From Silene conica (Eukaryota > Streptophyta > Magnoliopsida > Caryophyllales > Caryophyllaceae): a stretch of 64,000 nt of DNA. The notes beneath the pieces were generated by a model. It was not told the origin of the DNA and searched no databases. It saw nothing but the letters and a program-made list of their open reading frames with translations. The position numbers were made by a program, and so were the translations under genes. Shown one piece after another: positions 60,001 through 64,000 of the stretch. The stretch is taken from positions 78,312,369 to 78,376,368 of the forward strand of contig CM055312.2 of the NCBI GenBank assembly GCA_029255685.2, read 5' to 3'. The number at the start of each line of letters is the position of its first letter. Position 1 is the first letter of the stretch.

Positions 60001-61655
60001 GTCCGCACCCGCTCCACGACCTGCGGCGAATGATACTTTTGAAACTTATCCTCATTCAACGACCCATCAAACCCACACCCAACTCACGTGGAACGGGTAC
60101 GGGGCGAAACCCGCCAAGACCCGTCCCATTGACATCCCTAACCGTGATAAACCCCTTAAACGTGATGCCTACCTTAAAAATTGCAAAGTTGTCAATAATT
60201 CGACACTATTTTAGTAACATTTGTCTATATATATTTCCTTGCGTTTAGATCCAATCAATGACACTAAGACACTGATCATGGTTACGTCGAATCACAAATA
60301 TAAAATTCACATTATTTAGAACCTAGATCAATAACTTGATTTAGCGTGCAATTGGTTTGTTAATTATTATATTAATTAATAATTGTCTATTTAATCTAGA
60401 CATTATCATCGAATAATTCGAGTCGTACAAGATGCATGTATACATAATATTCCAGATTCTTGTTTTAATGAAAAAAAAATATGTCGGACACAAGAATTAT
60501 TCAAACTACTCTTCATGACGAATTCACGAACAATCTCGTTGATGTCAACATGCAAAAGCTTAAATTGTCGGCATCTTCGAGAAAAAAAGGAATTGAATTA
60601 ATTAATTCATTAATTAATTATATATACATACATAATAATATATTAAAGCTGGCATATTGGAATGAAATTCGTGGCAACCATGAAGAGAAAATAATAGTAA
60701 TCAGGGATGAAACTAAAAATAAATTTTTTGGGTGACGAGTTTTTCTTATGTTGTTGTATAGATAAGTTTATCCTTACATGAATTTTTAAGTAGCGAAAAT
60801 CGATAATGTTAAATCATTTTTTGGACGTTTGGAGTAGCAAGCGTTACCCTTTGCTACTAGTTACAGTCGTTAGGCTCCTCCCTTATGGTGACCCTCCATA
60901 ATATTCAGCCTATCCGGCTACCCTGTAAATGATCCAAATCCGACCTATTTTACAGGTTGATGGAATTTTGTTCAACCGGAAAATCAAGAATAGTTGAATG
61001 CTAAACCGACTGAGAAAATGAGTCGAAGATTATTTGAACCTCACGGAAGGTACACGGGAAACTAAAGGTTTTTGTGCAGACGATTTTATGATATCTTATG
61101 ATAAAACCGACTTTTATTTACCAAAATGGGAATACGAAGGAATTAATAACCTCATTCAAGGATAGTTAGTTACATTAAACAAGAAGAAGAATGGTAGTTG
61201 GAAGACATGGAGATGGCTATTTGCTACTACTCTACGGAGTAGGCAATCTTAACTCTTCTGGAAAATGCCCATAAATATGACCTATTAAAATGTCAGTGAT
61301 GTCTTGGGTCTTGCCACGATAAGTTACAAGTTCAAATCGCCGGCCTTGGCTGTGTTACTGCTAGTCGAGAAGGAGGATGGAGAAGCGTTCCTAAAGAGCC
61401 GAAACCATTTGGTCGGAAATACTTTACTTTAATTGTACCTCCGTCGGTGAAGCTCGTAGTTATGAAGTACGAAGTACATGGTTACACACACTTACACGGT
61501 TCTGCAGACTGCAGCACTTGGTGGATTAGCCATATAACCCCGAAACACAACAAACTCGATTCCAAAAAATTACAAATGAAATTTCTTTAGAAAATCAATA
61601 TGAATCTCAAATCTCAACAAATTTGGTTATTGGAAGTAGTCTATACTCTATAGGA
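60001..61655. other. Intergenic region left of the transporter gene
   Basis: No recognised gene. A small plus-strand frame at 60481-60735 (MSDTRIIQTTLHDEFTNNLV ...) has ordinary composition but no family I know. The part nearest 61655 includes the 3' UTR of the minus-strand transporter gene. Confidence 0.45.
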
Positions 61656-62462
61656 CTAATACAAGCTAAATCCCAAAAATTGACTCATAATAATTGCTAA
61701 TCCAAGGCCAATAGCTACTAGTGAGGAAGCCCATGTGAGCTTCTCTGTTATCCTAGGGACTCTTTCTTTCAATGCGTCGCTACATGACCCAATAAATACT
61801 GTATACCCGCCCATTGCAACAACCGTCCCCACCAAGAACATACCCAAGAACGCTGCCCCTGCCAACCTTGATGGCAATGCGAGGGCCGGAAGAATTATCA
61901 ACAATGCATCTGGCTGAAGCCCATGCACAACCCCAGTGGCAAAAGTTGCAAACCCAATCTTCTTCTTCTTCCCCACTACAGGGGTCTGAATCTCGCCATC
62001 CTCGGTGGCAACACGAGGGGCGGGGATTTCCAAAGCTTCCTTGATACCCATGGCACCGATGACCATAAGGGTTAAGCCTACCACTCTCGTTCCCCAAGTT
62101 CGAATAATTTCAATGTGGAGCCGATCCTTGAGTACTAGAAAGAGTAGGCCAAAAATTAACTGACCCGCGTCATGGCCACACCCCCAAAGCGCTCCAACAG
62201 CGGCACTTTCCATTCGAGAACAACCGATTGAAAGAGGGGCTAAGGCGGCTAGGTGATCAGGACCTGATAATGTGTGCAAGCAACCAGCCAAAAAACCAGT
62301 CCAAGCACTACTTAGTAACTCGATGCGAAAGAGCCCTCGCCCGACTGGACCTCCAGCTGTGGTGGCTGTTTGGAAGCTTGCAAAAGCTGGTTGTGGAAGG
62401 GCCGGGTTAATCACAATCATAGCAAGGGCTGAAAGCAGAGCAAGTTTTCCAATGGTGATTAC
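61656..62462 (-). CDS. Nickel/cobalt transporter-like (UreH/NiCoT) chloroplast membrane protein, 3' exon
   Basis: Last exon on the minus strand. It begins after a TTTTCAG acceptor (62463-62469) with VITIGKLALLSALAMIVINP and ends FLGFSLY and TAG (61656-61658), about 268 codons. GFLAGCLHTLSGPDHLAALA carries the His-rich GPDH motif of the high-affinity nickel/cobalt transporter and UreH-like family. A second conserved site is GVVHGLQPDALLIILPALAL. Five or six hydrophobic spans and a short cytosolic or stromal loop (GKKKKIG) are visible. Plant homologues are predicted to be plastid-targeted. Metal transport is inferred from family, not shown. The transit peptide and start codon must lie in an upstream exon, to the right, which I could not find before 64000. 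The frame is intact. Confidence 0.9.
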   Translation of the reverse strand, partial: VITIGKLALLSALAMIVINPALPQPAFASFQTATTAGGPVGRGLFRIELLSSAWTGFLAGCLHTLSGPDHLAALAPLSIGCSRMESAAVGALWGCGHDAGQLIFGLLFLVLKDRLHIEIIRTWGTRVVGLTLMVIGAMGIKEALEIPAPRVATEDGEIQTPVVGKKKKIGFATFATGVVHGLQPDALLIILPALALPSRLAGAAFLGMFLVGTVVAMGGYTVFIGSCSDALKERVPRITEKLTWASSLVAIGLGLAIIMSQFLGFSLY

Positions 62463-64000
62463 CTGAAAATTGGTACATTGACATAAGCCCCTAATCTACT
62501 TATGGAAATACCCTCATTCATGTATACAGCAAAAGTTGGTTCACTGACATAATCCCCTAGTCTAAGATGGAAATACCTCTCTCAGTCATACACACAACAG
62601 AAATAATGCAGCAAAAAACGGAAATTTCTACCAAATGTATTGTGGCCTTACAGAGAGTTTGTGAAGTGGTTTTATACTAAGATATTCCAAAAATCCATTA
62701 AACACTTCTAGAGTTATAGCTATATCCTAAATTTATGGATGTTACTACAGAATTTTTTTGTAGTTATTAAGTAGGTATTTATGTATAAAGGGATCGTTTT
62801 TATATTTATTTTTTCGGAGTAGCAAGTACAGAATACTGAAGTTATATTTCCAAATGCGAATAGGAACATGTTCCACCAAAAACCAGAGCTTTTCATGAAT
62901 AAATCTTTGTAACATAATAAAGGTATTCTTTCCCGACTCGCATCTGTTTTTAACCACTGAACGATCAACAGCGAACTGTGCCTCAGCCCTCAGGGTGGTA
63001 ATTATCACTAACTGACGGCTTACTCCTCCAAAGGGAGATCAATCAACAAGTTGTTGAAAGGCACTGAACAAGACTAAGCATGGTAGAATCATCATTTTGC
63101 TCTTTTGATGCCTCATAAATCATTAGGATATGTTGTTGTCAACTTATAAATCACTCTATCAGTTACCATAGATGCCAAGATATCATCTTATAGCCTCACG
63201 ATAACTAGGGTAATGCCATAGTGACATTAATCTCCTTCAGTCCCCCTCAATTCTTAATTAGTAATTCAGCTACAAGCTTGATACCATTGTCAACTCAATC
63301 TCGGAGGGGGTTCTCTAGTTAGTAGAACTCTTAAGGTCTAATGCTGCTGAAAATCTGATGCTCAACAGCTTCCGACCAGTCCGTCTCTTAAGCTTACTAA
63401 TCAGAGGATAATTGTGACTCCATATTAGGGAGATAATGGTCAAGTAAAGGAAATGGGGAGATAGAACTTGTAGTGGAAGGACTAAGGGAGGACGAGGGAA
63501 CAATAATAACCTCCAAATTATGTTTCAAAAGAAGCCTTTACACTTGAGTTTTGTCCCACACTGACAAAGACAAAATAGTTTCTTATCTTTGTTTATACAT
63601 GACCTACCTCCTATTACTAGATAAGTGTGAGGTACGTATCTTACCAACCACATGCACGCGCCTCGCCGGCTCAAGCTTTGGGAGAGGACCTGCAGTGTGT
63701 GCTAGCCTAATAAAAGTGCATCTTTGCAGACCATCAAATATCTGTGCAGCCTATATCCCCTTTCGCAGAACGTCTTTTTGCATTCCCCTACTTACCCGCA
63801 GCCAGTGCATGGTGGCTGCGTAAAGCTCATCTCCTCCCTTCCTTTACTAATTCTATCACTTGTGGCTTTACAAATATCATTCGAAACTAATCTCATCTAC
63901 TCTCTCTACTAAACATTCTACAACTTCACATTCTAGTAATTAGTGTTGGCATTGTTCTCCGCTAATCTGCATTTCCGTCTACACTAGAGGTTGCAGCCGA
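62463..64000 (-). other. Probable intron or upstream region of the transporter gene
   Basis: The splice acceptor at 62463-62465 requires an upstream exon beyond it. No frame with a transit-peptide-like start was recognised up to 64000. A GC-richer patch at 63640-63840 (CTCGCCGGCTCAAGC, CATGGTGGCTGCG) could be a SINE or decayed exon; I could not assign it. Confidence 0.45.

Noticed and set aside
60481..60735. 84-codon frame as a gene
   Set aside because: No recognised family, no promoter or intron evidence; kept only as a note in the intergenic entry.
63551..63912. Possible first exon of the transporter gene or a small Cys-rich protein
   Set aside because: It is on the plus strand, opposite to the transporter, with no transit-peptide features. 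The GC-rich patch looks more like a decayed repeat.

Overview
The window is plant nuclear DNA: AT-rich, intron-bearing, and dominated by nested transposable elements. Frequent ACTCCGTA/TACGGAGT words and the style of the LTR ends suggest Caryophyllales (for example Silene, beet or spinach relatives); this is inference, not proof. Two host genes are well supported. One is a two-exon BOI/BRG-type RING E3 ubiquitin ligase at 30.7-31.9 kb on the plus strand. The other is the 3' exon of a chloroplast-type nickel/cobalt-transporter-like (UreH/NiCoT) membrane protein at 61.7-62.5 kb on the minus strand. No tRNA, rRNA or CRISPR array was seen.

Layout. 1-3.4 kb: featureless AT-rich DNA plus an Au-like SINE. 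3.5-5.9 kb: a deleted CACTA element (A). 6.7-9.8 kb: a solo Ty3-type LTR with a 950-bp foldback element inside it. 9.8-24.4 kb: Ty3 LTR remnants; one LTR is split by CACTA element B (11.2-18.7 kb, TNP2 and Ptta/En/Spm pseudogenes, itself holding a 1.5-kb solo LTR) and by CACTA element C (19.1-23.9 kb, carrying an exon of DXS). 24.4-26.3 kb: the 3' end of a copia element whose LTR holds a gene-capturing TIR element between two long (TA)n tracts. 30-32 kb: the RING gene. 33.9-37.3 kb: a Helitron with a truncated Pif1 helicase and a second 3' terminus downstream. 40.9 kb: a hairpin MITE. 42.9-57 kb: a four-level nest. A copia gag is cut by a minus-strand solo LTR (43509-55300), which is cut by CACTA element D (43865-53084, with a ULP1-like C48 protease) and by a Mutator-like gene-capture element (53548-54816). 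The first intron of CACTA D in turn contains Helitron ends, a MITE and LINE pieces. 57.2-60 kb: a decayed copia element. 61.7-64 kb: the transporter gene and what is probably its intron.

The target-site duplications, exon continuity across insertions and matching terminal repeats are visible directly. They let most of the insertion order be reconstructed. The transposon proteins are broken by stops, frameshifts or large deletions, except that the C48 protease segment of element D keeps a readable His-Asp-Gln-Cys set. I did not find a convincing novel multi-gene system. The most unusual items are that protease-bearing CACTA, the gene-capturing elements, the tandem Helitron termini and the TCGATCGA palindrome arrays shared by different LTR fragments.
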